DNA of 33,636 nt from Bacteroidaceae bacterium (GTDB lineage Bacteria > Bacteroidota > Bacteroidia > Bacteroidales > Bacteroidaceae), in NCBI GenBank assembly GCA_017642425.1, contig JAGCPB010000048.1:1-33636 (forward strand), in the 5' to 3' direction. The notes beneath the pieces were generated by a model. That model saw only the letters and a list, made by a program, of their open reading frames with translations, had not been told where the DNA came from and made no database searches. Below, one piece after another: positions 24,998 through 33,636 of this stretch. Position 1 is the first letter of the stretch. Each line of letters begins with the position of its first letter. The position numbers and the translations under genes were made by a program.

Positions 24998-27706
24998 ATG
25001 CTTATGAGACGGTTGGGATTATTGTTTGTATTTGCGGCGCTTCTTGTTTCCGGTGGGGTAAAGGCCGGTAATGATGAACTGATGCGTTTTGCCGGGAATA
25101 TCCATCAGTTCAATTCCATTTTCCCGCAGGAGAAAGTGTACCTGCAGTTTGACAACACTTCTTATTACACGGGTGAGACCATCTGGTTCAAGGCGTTTGT
25201 TACCAGCGCATCGGACCTGATGCGGGCTCCGAGCAAGGTGTTGTATGTGGATTTGGTATCACCGGGCGGGCAGGTGCTAAAACAGCAGAAACTGATGATT
25301 GTGGCCGGTCAGGCCGATGGCTCATTGCCTCTGCTTGACGGTTCTACAGCCCAGGCTCGTGACAAAAGAGGGGTGCTGGAATACCCCAGCGGATTCTATG
25401 AGGTTCGTGCCTATACCAGCAATATGCTCAATTTTGACGAGCGTATTGTGTTTTCACGTGTATTTGCGGTATTTGAAAAGCCTAAGAAAGACGGCGATTA
25501 TTATGGCTCCAGCCCCGTGGTAAAGATACGCAAGGGGGAGGATATGGATCCACGCCCCAAAATGGAGAAGACAAAAGAGATAAACGTGTCATTCTACCCT
25601 GAGGGCGGGCACCTGATAATGGGTAAGCCTTGCCGTGTGGCTTTCAAGGTGACCGATGAGACTGGATTCGGCATAGATGCACAGGGTTCTGTAGCGGACG
25701 GCGCGATATCATTCTCAACTGTTCATAACGGAATGGGGGAGTTCACATTCACGCCAGGACAGAAACGTAATCAGGCAGTTATTACGGTTGACGGCCAGTC
25801 ACGCAAGTTTGACCTTCCGCAGGCAGAGACATCGGGATTGGTACTGAGGGCAGAGCCATCCGGCACAGATGATCTGACTGTTACGGTTGATGCAACAGAT
25901 GATTTTACAGGTACCACTCTTGGTCTGACCATTACCTGCCGCGGAGAACTGATGGACTTTGTGACCATTGAGACGGGCTCCGGGCAGACAGAGAAGGAGC
26001 TGTCACTTGTAGGGGTGCCTGAGGGCGTGTGCAGGATTCATCTGTTTGACAGTAACGGTACGCTTTATGCAAGCCGGTCATTCTATCACCATAACCAGAT
26101 CATGAAATCACCTGTACTGGATGTTACAGCCGATAAGAGCAGCTATGGTCCGTTTGACAAGGTGTCACTCTCATTCAAACTGGAGGACGGTAACGGGAAT
26201 CCGTTCCGTGACCGTTTCTGCCTGTCGGTCCGTGATGTCCGCAGTCATGGAAACCCGTTTGCTGATGATTTGCGCACGTCAATGCTGCTGTCATCAGACC
26301 TTCGTGGTATGATTGAATCACCGTCCTGGTATTTTGATTCGGATGATGCTGAGCGTGACCATGCGCTTGATCTGCTCTGCATGATTCAGGGCTGGGAACG
26401 TTATGACTGGGCTACCATGACCGGCCAGAAGGAGTTTACTGAGAGACATCGTATTGAGGAGAGCCTGACCGTGAACGGATGGGTTATGAATTCATCGGGC
26501 AACAAGCCGCTCAAAAACGCCGAGGTCAATGCATCTCTTGTGCCCGAGGACAAGAAACTTACTGAGCTTTATTCTTACAAGACCGATTCTACGGGATATT
26601 GGGGCTTTGATCTGGGTGTCAACTTCTATGACAAGGCAAAATTCACCATTGGAGCTTCTACGGGCAAGAAACGTATTATCGGCCCTGATGCAAGGATTGT
26701 GTTTGAACGCTCTATCCAGCCTTCCATCCGCGCTTTTAATCCGGAGGAACTGGTTGTAAAAAGCAATCAGATAAAAAAGAAGAGAGTTGAAAGCAGTCAG
26801 GCTGCTCCTGATGAAGATGACGGTCTGCCGGCTGTGGTCAGTAAAGAGAAGGGCTTTGTGCTGCCCGAGGTAGATATTGAGGAGGACCGCATGTACATAG
26901 ACTATTTCACTTTCAAGGCATATGATGTGATTTATGATACGGAACAGGAACTTGACAAGGGGGAATATTCCACAGACCTGTACGGGTATTTAAGGAATAA
27001 GGGTTATGAAATAGCGGATACCTGCTTTGGTGATTTCAATGCTGATTCTGTAATTATAAACGGGTTCAAGGCATTCTTCTACATCCATGATGCCAAGACC
27101 TACTATGACAAGGGGATATCAGACTATCCGTTCTCAATAGATGCTCAGGACATAAGGAGCATTATTGTTTATGACAGACCAATGCTTATGACTGAGATCA
27201 TTCAGGTTTGCCCATTGTTCGATGATTTCCTGGGCAAAGGTATGTTGACTATGCTTGGATCTGAAAAAACAGACTATAGGGATATGTTGATGGATGACAT
27301 GCCTAACGATTTTGTCGTTAGCGATGCCTTCCCTGGAAGAATCATTAACAATCCACGAAGAAATGCCCAACAACTTGAGCGAAGAAAGATACTGATTGAC
27401 ATTCAATTGAAAGAGAAGACGGAGATGAGTACGCACTCTGATCTGTTCAGGTTGGACCGTCGCGTGACTACTGTTGACGGTTTTTCCAGGCCGTACAGTT
27501 TCTACGCACCGGAATACCCCAATGGACCCATTCCCGGTGATGTGGATTACCGTCGCACTATCTACTGGAATCCCAATGTCATAGCCGATGAGAACGGCCA
27601 TGTGGAAGTTGAATTCTACAACAACTCATACAGCACAAAGTTCAACGTAACAGGTGCCGGCATCACCGCCTCCGGTATGCCCTACGTTTTGGACAAAGAC
27701 TTCTAG
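24998..27706 (+). CDS. MG2-domain (alpha-2-macroglobulin-like) secreted protein, paralogue 2
   Basis: The 902-aa product is a tandem paralogue of the preceding protein, with a signal peptide (LMRRLGLLFVFAALLVSGGV) and the same order of parts: NDELMRFAGNIHQFN, FPQEKVYLQFDNTSYYTGET, IWFKAFV, the SLTVNGWVMNSSGNKPLKNA Ig-like domain and the C-terminal DYRRTIYWNPNVIADENGHV block. It lacks the Tyr-rich insertion of paralogue 1 and has a shorter segment there. A stretch of 40 bases near the 3' end (27611-27650) is identical to 24811-24850 in paralogue 1, showing recent duplication or gene conversion. It may be read from the upstream promoter or from the repeats in the 91-bp gap. A second ATG at 25004 is also possible. 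Confidence 0.8.
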   Translation: MLMRRLGLLFVFAALLVSGGVKAGNDELMRFAGNIHQFNSIFPQEKVYLQFDNTSYYTGETIWFKAFVTSASDLMRAPSKVLYVDLVSPGGQVLKQQKLMIVAGQADGSLPLLDGSTAQARDKRGVLEYPSGFYEVRAYTSNMLNFDERIVFSRVFAVFEKPKKDGDYYGSSPVVKIRKGEDMDPRPKMEKTKEINVSFYPEGGHLIMGKPCRVAFKVTDETGFGIDAQGSVADGAISFSTVHNGMGEFTFTPGQKRNQAVITVDGQSRKFDLPQAETSGLVLRAEPSGTDDLTVTVDATDDFTGTTLGLTITCRGELMDFVTIETGSGQTEKELSLVGVPEGVCRIHLFDSNGTLYASRSFYHHNQIMKSPVLDVTADKSSYGPFDKVSLSFKLEDGNGNPFRDRFCLSVRDVRSHGNPFADDLRTSMLLSSDLRGMIESPSWYFDSDDAERDHALDLLCMIQGWERYDWATMTGQKEFTERHRIEESLTVNGWVMNSSGNKPLKNAEVNASLVPEDKKLTELYSYKTDSTGYWGFDLGVNFYDKAKFTIGASTGKKRIIGPDARIVFERSIQPSIRAFNPEELVVKSNQIKKKRVESSQAAPDEDDGLPAVVSKEKGFVLPEVDIEEDRMYIDYFTFKAYDVIYDTEQELDKGEYSTDLYGYLRNKGYEIADTCFGDFNADSVIINGFKAFFYIHDAKTYYDKGISDYPFSIDAQDIRSIIVYDRPMLMTEIIQVCPLFDDFLGKGMLTMLGSEKTDYRDMLMDDMPNDFVVSDAFPGRIINNPRRNAQQLERRKILIDIQLKEKTEMSTHSDLFRLDRRVTTVDGFSRPYSFYAPEYPNGPIPGDVDYRRTIYWNPNVIADENGHVEVEFYNNSYSTKFNVTGAGITASGMPYVLDKDF

Positions 27707-27734
27707 TTTTTCCCTAATAATGAGAAAAAAGAAG

Positions 27735-27742
27735 TACCTTTG
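27735..27742 (+). promoter_or_regulatory. -7 box of the valS operon
   Basis: TACCTTTG matches TAnnTTTG and predicts a start ~25 bases before the valS ATG. The -33 region is only T-rich (27707-27711). No T-box leader is present. Confidence 0.6.
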
Positions 27743-27772
27743 CAGTCAATTTGGAAAAATAGGTATTTCTTT

Positions 27773-30463
27773 ATGGAATTAGCAAGCAAATACAACCCCG
27801 CCGATGTTGAGGGAAAGTGGTACAAGTACTGGGAGGATGGTAAGTTTTTTCACTCAGAACCCGATGGCCGTGAACCTTATACAATAGTCATTCCGCCACC
27901 AAACGTGACCGGTGTGCTGCATATGGGTCACATGCTTAACAACACCATTCAGGATATTCTGGTGCGCCGTGCCCGTATGATGGGCAAGAACGCTCTGTGG
28001 GTACCCGGAACTGACCATGCTTCAATCGCTACCGAGGCTAAGGTTGTAGGTAAGCTTGCAGCCCAGGGAATCAAGAAAACTGACCTCACCCGTGAGGAGT
28101 TCCTAAAGCACGCATGGGCATGGAAAGAGGAGCACGGAGGCATAATCCTTAAGCAGTTGCGCCGTCTGGGCTGCAGCTGTGACTGGGACCGCACCGCATT
28201 CACAATGGATGACCTGCGCTCTGAGAGCGTAATCAAGGTGTTTGTTGACCTCTACAACAAGGGTCTGATTTACCGCGGCGTACGTATGGTAAACTGGGAT
28301 CCCAAGGCTCAGACCGCTCTGAGTGACGAGGAGGTGGTTTACAAGGAGGAGCACAGCAAGCTGTACTACCTGAAATACTATGTTGCCGATGCTGCTGAGA
28401 ACCCTGTTAAGACTACCGGTGCTGAGGGTGAGGTTGTACACAAGGACGCCAAGGGTTATTATGCAGTGGTTGCTACCACACGTCCCGAGACCATCATGGG
28501 TGATACCGCAATGTGCATCAACCCGGCCGATCCCAAAAACGGCTGGTTGAAGGGCCACAAGGTTATCGTTCCTCTGGTAAACCGCGTAATACCTGTAATT
28601 GAGGATGATTATGTTGACATTGAGTTCGGTACCGGATGTTTGAAGGTTACCCCCGCTCACGATGTCAATGACTATATGCTGGGTGAGAAGTACAACCTGG
28701 AGACCATCGACATATTCAACGACAACGGTACTCTTAGCGAGAAGGCCGGCCTTTACATCGGTATGGACCGCTTTGCCGTAAAGAAGCAGATTGCCATTGA
28801 CCTGGATAACGCCGGTCTGCTGGAGAAGATGGAGGACTACACCAACAAGGTTGGCTACAGCGAGCGCAACCCGGACACCGTTATTGAGCCCAAGCTCTCA
28901 ATGCAGTGGTTCCTCAAGATGAAGCACTTTGCCGATATGGCTCTGCCTCCTGTAATGAACGATGAGCTCAAGTTCTATCCGCCCAAGTACAAGAATACCT
29001 ACCGCAACTGGCTGGAGAACATCAAGGACTGGTGCATAAGCCGCCAGCTCTGGTGGGGACACAGAATTCCGGCTTACTTCATGCCCAAGGGTGGATTCGT
29101 AGTTGCTGAGACAATAGATAAGGCAGTTGAGCTGGCCCGCGCCAAGAGCGGTGATAACAGCCTTACTGCTGCTGATTTGCGTCAGGATGAGGATGTGCTG
29201 GATACATGGTTCAGCTCATGGCTCTGGCCTATCAGCCTGTTTGACGGCATCAATAACCCCGATAACGAGGAGATCAAGTACTACTATCCTACAAATGACC
29301 TTGTGACCGGTCCGGATATCATATTCTTCTGGGTGGCACGTATGATCATGTCGGGTTACGAGTACAGACACGATATGCCTTTCCGCAACGTTTACTTTAC
29401 CGGTATCGTCCGTGACAAGCTGGGCCGTAAGATGAGTAAGTCACTCGGTAACTCACCTGATCCCATAGGTTTGATTGAGCAGTACGGTGCCGATGGCGTA
29501 CGTATGGGTCTTATGCTCTCTGCTCCCGCAGGTAACGATATCCCGTTTGATGAGGCTATATGCGAGCAGGGCCGTAACTTCAACAACAAGATATGGAATG
29601 CGTTCCGTCTTACACAGACCTGGACTGTGGCCGATATAGAGCAGCCCGAGAGTGCAAAGGTTGCAGTGGAATGGTTTCGCAGCAAGTTGAACAGCACAGC
29701 TGCCGAGATGGATGACCTGATGTCAAAGTACCGTATAAGCGAGGCCCTGATGGCTGTCTATAAGCTGTTCTGGGACGAGTTTGCAAGTTGGTATCTGGAG
29801 ATAATCAAGCCCGTTTACGGTCAGCCCATCGACTCAAAGACTTATGATGCCACACTTGAGATGTTTGAGCAGCTGCTTATGCTGCTGCATCCGTTCATGC
29901 CGTTCATCACTGAGGAACTTTGGCATGCAGTACGCGAGCGCAAGGATGGTGAGAGCATCATGAACCAGAGCATCGTAAACCTTGTTAAGGGCAAGGCTGA
30001 TTCCAAGCTGCTTGCTCAGTTTGAGGATGCCAAGCAGATTGTGACTGAGATACGCTCGGTGCGCAAGGCCAAGAACATCGGCCCGCGTGAGCCGCTTACA
30101 GTTGAGGCTGTGGGTAGCAACCCGCTTGCCTCTATGAACAGCGTGATTCTCAAGATGGCCGGACTGGATGAGATAGTTGTAGTGGCTGCCAAGAGCGAGG
30201 GCACTGCCGCATTCATGATAGGAACCCAGGAGTATGCAGTACGTCTGGGCGGACTGATTGACGTGGAGGCCGAGCTTAAGAAGATGCAGGCCGAGCTGGA
30301 GCACCTGGAGGGATTCCTCAAGGGTGTGAATGCCAAGCTGCAGAATGAGAACTTTGTGGCACACGCACCTGCCGCCGTGGTCGAGAACGAGCGCAAGAAG
30401 CAGGCCGATGCCACTCAGAAGATTGCAACCATAAAGGAGAGCATGGCCGCTCTCAGGAAATAA
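27773..30463 (+). CDS. valS: Valyl-tRNA synthetase
   Basis: The 896-aa class I synthetase charges tRNA-Val. The HIGH motif is HMGH (50-53, after PPPNVTGVL), KMSKS is at 553-557 ([14 protein letters not shown]), and the editing domain contains [12 protein letters not shown] and the ATPAHD-type sequence VTPAHDVND. The C-terminal ~70 residues form the valyl-specific coiled coil ([20 protein letters not shown]). The start at 27773 is chosen over a TTG at 27740 that overlaps the promoter. The stop codon is followed with no gap by the next gene's ATG. Confidence 0.96.
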   Translation: MELASKYNPADVEGKWYKYWEDGKFFHSEPDGREPYTIVIPPPNVTGVLHMGHMLNNTIQDILVRRARMMGKNALWVPGTDHASIATEAKVVGKLAAQGIKKTDLTREEFLKHAWAWKEEHGGIILKQLRRLGCSCDWDRTAFTMDDLRSESVIKVFVDLYNKGLIYRGVRMVNWDPKAQTALSDEEVVYKEEHSKLYYLKYYVADAAENPVKTTGAEGEVVHKDAKGYYAVVATTRPETIMGDTAMCINPADPKNGWLKGHKVIVPLVNRVIPVIEDDYVDIEFGTGCLKVTPAHDVNDYMLGEKYNLETIDIFNDNGTLSEKAGLYIGMDRFAVKKQIAIDLDNAGLLEKMEDYTNKVGYSERNPDTVIEPKLSMQWFLKMKHFADMALPPVMNDELKFYPPKYKNTYRNWLENIKDWCISRQLWWGHRIPAYFMPKGGFVVAETIDKAVELARAKSGDNSLTAADLRQDEDVLDTWFSSWLWPISLFDGINNPDNEEIKYYYPTNDLVTGPDIIFFWVARMIMSGYEYRHDMPFRNVYFTGIVRDKLGRKMSKSLGNSPDPIGLIEQYGADGVRMGLMLSAPAGNDIPFDEAICEQGRNFNNKIWNAFRLTQTWTVADIEQPESAKVAVEWFRSKLNSTAAEMDDLMSKYRISEALMAVYKLFWDEFASWYLEIIKPVYGQPIDSKTYDATLEMFEQLLMLLHPFMPFITEELWHAVRERKDGESIMNQSIVNLVKGKADSKLLAQFEDAKQIVTEIRSVRKAKNIGPREPLTVEAVGSNPLASMNSVILKMAGLDEIVVVAAKSEGTAAFMIGTQEYAVRLGGLIDVEAELKKMQAELEHLEGFLKGVNAKLQNENFVAHAPAAVVENERKKQADATQKIATIKESMAALRK

Positions 30464-31363
30464 ATGGAAGAAGAAAACAAGAAATCCGGTAAGACAGGGC
30501 TTATTATAGCCATAGTAGCCATCGTTTTGCTGGCCGGGGCTGTAGCATATCTGTTCAAGGACGGAAAGGACAAGGGTCGTGAGATTGAGGAGATGACCCA
30601 GCTCTTTGAGATTGAGAAGGAGGAAATGGAGAATGAGTATTCCGGATTTGCCGTCCAGTATGACGAGATGCAGAGACATATCTCAAACGATTCTTTGATA
30701 CGTCAGCTTGACAGGGAGAAGCAACGTACCCAGCAGCTGCTTGAGGAATTGCGCCAGACCAAGGCTACCAATGCCGCCGAGATTACGCGACTCAAGAAGG
30801 AACTGGCCACCGTGCGCCAGGTGATGCGTACATACGTAATCCAGATAGACTCACTTGACCAGATAAACAAACAGTTGGCTAAAGAGAATACCCGCGTTCG
30901 CCAGCAGTATCAGGAGCAGACCAAGGTGGTTGAAAAGCTTACTGTAGAAAAGGAAAAGGCCGAAGAGAAGGTTGCTTTGGCATCACAGCTTGACGCTGCC
31001 GCAATCACGGTTACCCCACACAACAAGCGCGGCAAGGAGGAGCATAAGGTCAAGAACGTGACGCAGTTCATGGTGAACTTTACCATTGTCAAGAATATAA
31101 CCGTCCAGACCGGCGAGAAGACCGTCTATCTGCGCATAACCAAGCCCGACGGCACTCCGTTGGTCAAGGATGCCAGCAACACATTCCAGTATGAGAATGT
31201 GGCTCTGGAATACTCTGCCAAGAAGTATATAGAATATACCGGCGAGCAGCAGGAGGTAACCATGTACTGGGACGTTGAGGAGTATCTCAGCGCCGGTACA
31301 TACACCGCTTACCTGTTTGTGGACGGTGTGATGATAGGCGAGCAGAGCGTAACACTTAACTGA
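30464..31363 (+). CDS. Membrane-anchored coiled-coil protein of unknown function
   Basis: The 299-aa protein has a single N-terminal transmembrane helix (residues ~11-30, GLIIAIVAIVLLAGAVAYLF), a long coiled coil (~37-172, Glu/Lys/Gln-rich) and a C-terminal beta-rich domain (~180-299). With a short charged N-tail it would be anchored in the inner membrane with the bulk outside the cytoplasm. Similar Bacteroidetes proteins are often loosely labelled as chromosome-partitioning proteins because of the coiled coil; nothing here supports that. Its ATG follows the valS TAA directly, so it is co-transcribed and probably translationally coupled. Confidence 0.8.
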   Translation: MEEENKKSGKTGLIIAIVAIVLLAGAVAYLFKDGKDKGREIEEMTQLFEIEKEEMENEYSGFAVQYDEMQRHISNDSLIRQLDREKQRTQQLLEELRQTKATNAAEITRLKKELATVRQVMRTYVIQIDSLDQINKQLAKENTRVRQQYQEQTKVVEKLTVEKEKAEEKVALASQLDAAAITVTPHNKRGKEEHKVKNVTQFMVNFTIVKNITVQTGEKTVYLRITKPDGTPLVKDASNTFQYENVALEYSAKKYIEYTGEQQEVTMYWDVEEYLSAGTYTAYLFVDGVMIGEQSVTLN

Positions 31364-31380
31364 TTTTCCCTTTTCATTTA

Positions 31381-33396
31381 ATGAGCACTTTCCGCGAACT
31401 TGGGGTATCGGACCGGATACTCAAGGCAATTGAAGAGTTAGGATTCGAGAACCCCATGCCCGTGCAGGAGGCGGTAATACCGTATCTCTTGGAGGAGGGC
31501 AGCGGTGATGTGGTGGCATTGGCCCAGACCGGAACCGGCAAGACTGCAGCATACGGCATACCCGTAATCCAGCGTACCAATGTGGACAGCAAGGATGCAC
31601 AGTTCCTGATACTGAGCCCCACGCGCGAACTTTGCGTGCAGATAGCCAGTGATTTGGCCGATTTCTCACATTATATTGAGGGCCTGCACGTTATCCCTAT
31701 GTACGGAGGCTCATCGATAGAGAACCAGATACGCAACTTCAAGCGCGGCGCACATGTGATTGTGGCCACTCCGGGCCGTCTGATTGACCTTATGGAGCGT
31801 GGTGTGGTAAGTCTTGACACCATCCGCACCGTCATCCTTGATGAGGCCGATGAGATGCTCAATATGGGATTCAGTGAGGATTTGGAGAAGATCCTTTCAT
31901 CGGTCCCCGTGGAGCGCAAGATGCTCATGTTCTCGGCCACCATGAGCAATGAGATCCAGGCCATTTCAAAGAAATATCTTCACGATGCCCGCGAGATTGT
32001 GATTGGCACACGTAATGAGGGCGCCGAGAACGTGAACCACGTCTATTACATGGTTCATGCCAAGGACAAGTACCTGGCCCTTAAGCGCATAGTTGACTAC
32101 TATCCTTCCATTTACGCAATCATATTCTGCCGCACCCGTTTGGAGACGCAGGAGATTGCCGACAAACTGATGCAGGACGGCTATAACGCCGATTCACTGC
32201 ACGGCGACCTTTCACAGGCGCAGCGTGACCTGACCATGAACAAGTTCCGCAAGCGCCAGCTTCAGCTTTTAGTGGCTACCGATGTGGCAGCACGCGGACT
32301 GGATGTGGACAATCTGACTCACGTAATCAACTTCGGGCTGCCCGATGATATTGAGAACTATACCCACCGCAGCGGACGTACGGGGCGTGCAGGCAAGACC
32401 GGCACATCGATATCGATTGTAAACCTGCGTGAGAAGGGTAAGATACGTTTCATTGAGAAGGCCATAGGCAAGCAGTTCGTGCAGGGCACCATGCCTACAG
32501 GGGCACAGATTTGCGAGAAGCAGCTTTATAAGGTGATAGATGACCTGGAGCGCATTCAGGTGGATGAGGAACGGATTGAGGGTTTCCTGCCCGAGATATT
32601 CCGCCGTCTGGACTGGATGGACAAAAACGATATCATAAAACGTATCGTTACCCGTGAGTTCGGACGTTTTGTCCGCTACTACCAGGATGCTCCGGAGCTG
32701 GAGGAGGTTACCCGCAGCGATGCCGATGCCGAGAAACGCAAGAAAAAGGACCGCCGCCGCGCGCAGAAGGGTTATACCCGTTTCTTTATCAATATAGGAA
32801 AGAAGGATCACGTTCAGCCTGTCCATATCATTGAGATGCTCAATCGCAATGTGGCCGGACGCGTGGATGTGGGCCGTATTGACCTTATGCAGAACTTCTC
32901 ATTCTTTGAGTGCCCTGAGGAGTATACCGAGGAGATTGTCATCGGCATGGACGGCGTAAACTACAAGGGGCGTCAGGTACATGTCGAGGTGGCCGAGACA
33001 CGATCGGAGGATGGTGAGGAGAAGCCTGTACGTGTTGAGAAAAAGGCTCGTCGTGAAGAAAAACCCCGTCGTAAAGAGAAACCTTCAAGGGAGCGTAAGC
33101 CGAGCAAGGAGGAGAAACCAGTCCGCAAGGAGAGTAAACCAACCCGTGAGGAGAGAGCCTATCGGGAGGAAAAGACTTCACGAACTCCCAAGCGTGCCCC
33201 GCAGGTTCAGATTGCCCAGGATGATGATTTCTGGAACAACTTCGAGAATGAGGATTGGCACCAGTTCTTCCGCAGCGAGGGTGTAGGCACGTCAAAGAAG
33301 AAGGCATCGGCCCGAAAGGTGAAACCCGCCCGTAAGGAGAAACCCGCCCGCAAAGAGAAGGTCAACGGCCGTAAAGCCGCCCGCACTCGCCGCTAA
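31381..33396 (+). CDS. DEAD-box ATP-dependent RNA helicase with DbpA-like RNA-binding domain
   Basis: The 671-aa protein has all DEAD-box motifs: GFENPMPVQ (Q motif), AQTGTGKT (48-55), PTRELC (80-85), TPGRLIDL, DEAD (154-157), SAT, ATDVAARGLDV and HRSGRTGRAG. A DbpA/CsdA-type RNA-binding domain follows near 465-545 (YTRFFINIGKKDHVQPVHII then YKGRQVHVEVAE). The tail (~548-671) is a low-complexity K/R/E region with repeated KPxRxE units, interrupted at ~614-633 by an acidic-aromatic stretch with FWNNF and DWHQFF. Likely roles are ribosome assembly or cold-adapted RNA unwinding. It begins 17 bases after the previous gene. Confidence 0.93.
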   Translation: MSTFRELGVSDRILKAIEELGFENPMPVQEAVIPYLLEEGSGDVVALAQTGTGKTAAYGIPVIQRTNVDSKDAQFLILSPTRELCVQIASDLADFSHYIEGLHVIPMYGGSSIENQIRNFKRGAHVIVATPGRLIDLMERGVVSLDTIRTVILDEADEMLNMGFSEDLEKILSSVPVERKMLMFSATMSNEIQAISKKYLHDAREIVIGTRNEGAENVNHVYYMVHAKDKYLALKRIVDYYPSIYAIIFCRTRLETQEIADKLMQDGYNADSLHGDLSQAQRDLTMNKFRKRQLQLLVATDVAARGLDVDNLTHVINFGLPDDIENYTHRSGRTGRAGKTGTSISIVNLREKGKIRFIEKAIGKQFVQGTMPTGAQICEKQLYKVIDDLERIQVDEERIEGFLPEIFRRLDWMDKNDIIKRIVTREFGRFVRYYQDAPELEEVTRSDADAEKRKKKDRRRAQKGYTRFFINIGKKDHVQPVHIIEMLNRNVAGRVDVGRIDLMQNFSFFECPEEYTEEIVIGMDGVNYKGRQVHVEVAETRSEDGEEKPVRVEKKARREEKPRRKEKPSRERKPSKEEKPVRKESKPTREERAYREEKTSRTPKRAPQVQIAQDDDFWNNFENEDWHQFFRSEGVGTSKKKASARKVKPARKEKPARKEKVNGRKAARTRR

Positions 33397-33434
33397 CCCC
33401 CACTCATTCAGAAAAACCCTCGACCTGCGTATCC

Positions 33435-33636
33435 CCCCCTGACCTTAGGGAGTCAGAACGCACACAGGGCCATTTCTCTCCCTAAGGTGGGTAGGAAATA
33501 CGCTCGCACCTTCGTTACCCCCTGACCTTAGGGAGTCAGAACGCACACAGGGCCATTTCTCTCCCTAAGGTGGGTAGGAAATACGCTCGCACCTTCGTTA
33601 CCCCCTGACCTTAGGGAGTCAGAACGCACACAGGGC
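33435..33636. repeat. 83-bp tandem repeat array (at least 2.4 units, running off the window)
   Basis: Units start at 33435, 33518 and 33601 and look identical over their visible length, period 83 bp. Each unit holds an 11-bp inverted repeat, ACCTTAGGGAG (33442-33452) with CTCCCTAAGGT (33478-33488), and a competing pair AAGGTG (33484-33489) with CACCTT (33507-33512). A shorter dyad CTGAC/GTCAG (33439-33443 and 33452-33456) overlaps the first arm. No reading frame or spacer variation is seen, so it is not CRISPR. The array continues past the window end. Confidence 0.85.

Noticed and set aside
27707-27772. T-box or other riboswitch before valS
   Set aside because: The leader is only about 25 bases after the predicted start and shows no specifier or antiterminator structure.
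33435-33636. CRISPR-like array at the window end
   Set aside because: The whole 83-bp unit repeats without variation, so there are no distinct spacers.

Overview
The window reads as a chromosomal segment of a Bacteroidales bacterium (Bacteroides/Prevotella-like). Many genes are preceded by the phylum's sigma-ABfr promoter (TTTG, about 20 bp, TAnnTTTG) rather than by Shine-Dalgarno sequences. The gene content also fits: SASA esterase, GH30 glycosidase, paired M13 lipoprotein peptidases, large MG2-type secreted proteins, and a TPR-transmembrane-HTH regulator. No taxonomic search was possible, so genus is left open.

Layout. 1-450: the 3' end of a 5S rRNA, so the tail of an rRNA operon, its terminator, a scrambled copy of the 5S 3' end, and a strongly structured candidate RNA closed by a perfect 23-bp stem with a T-run. 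454-3833: a secreted SASA esterase and a 740-aa EF-hand/membrane protein of unknown role. 3847-4015: an initiator tRNA-fMet on the minus strand, with a clear promoter and a 27-bp perfect hairpin that includes its 3' end. 4079-6122: a tight TetR-FabG-RluA operon, convergent with a cyclophilin-type lipoprotein (6125-7012). 7119-15822: a run of five same-strand genes (nucleotidyltransferase, ABC-F ATPase, two tandem M13 peptidases, U32/RlhA-type protein). 15887-18114: a small outer-membrane beta-barrel protein, a GH30 glycosidase and, convergent with it, a truncated HigA-like antitoxin fragment behind mazG. 18145-20278: mazG and a divergent AAA/DUF4143 ATPase, with two identical-style palindromes in the shared intergenic region.

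20321-27706 is the most system-like part: a membrane-bound TPR regulator followed by two paralogous MG2-domain secreted proteins. The promoters of the regulator and of the first MG2 gene carry the same pair of TTTGTCCC direct repeats (11-bp period), each exactly 41 bp upstream of the -7 box. This points to one shared activator, possibly the regulator itself. 27773-33396: valS, a coiled-coil membrane protein starting directly at the valS stop, and a DEAD-box RNA helicase with a DbpA-like domain and a charged tail. The window ends in at least 2.4 copies of an 83-bp tandem repeat with internal dyad symmetry.
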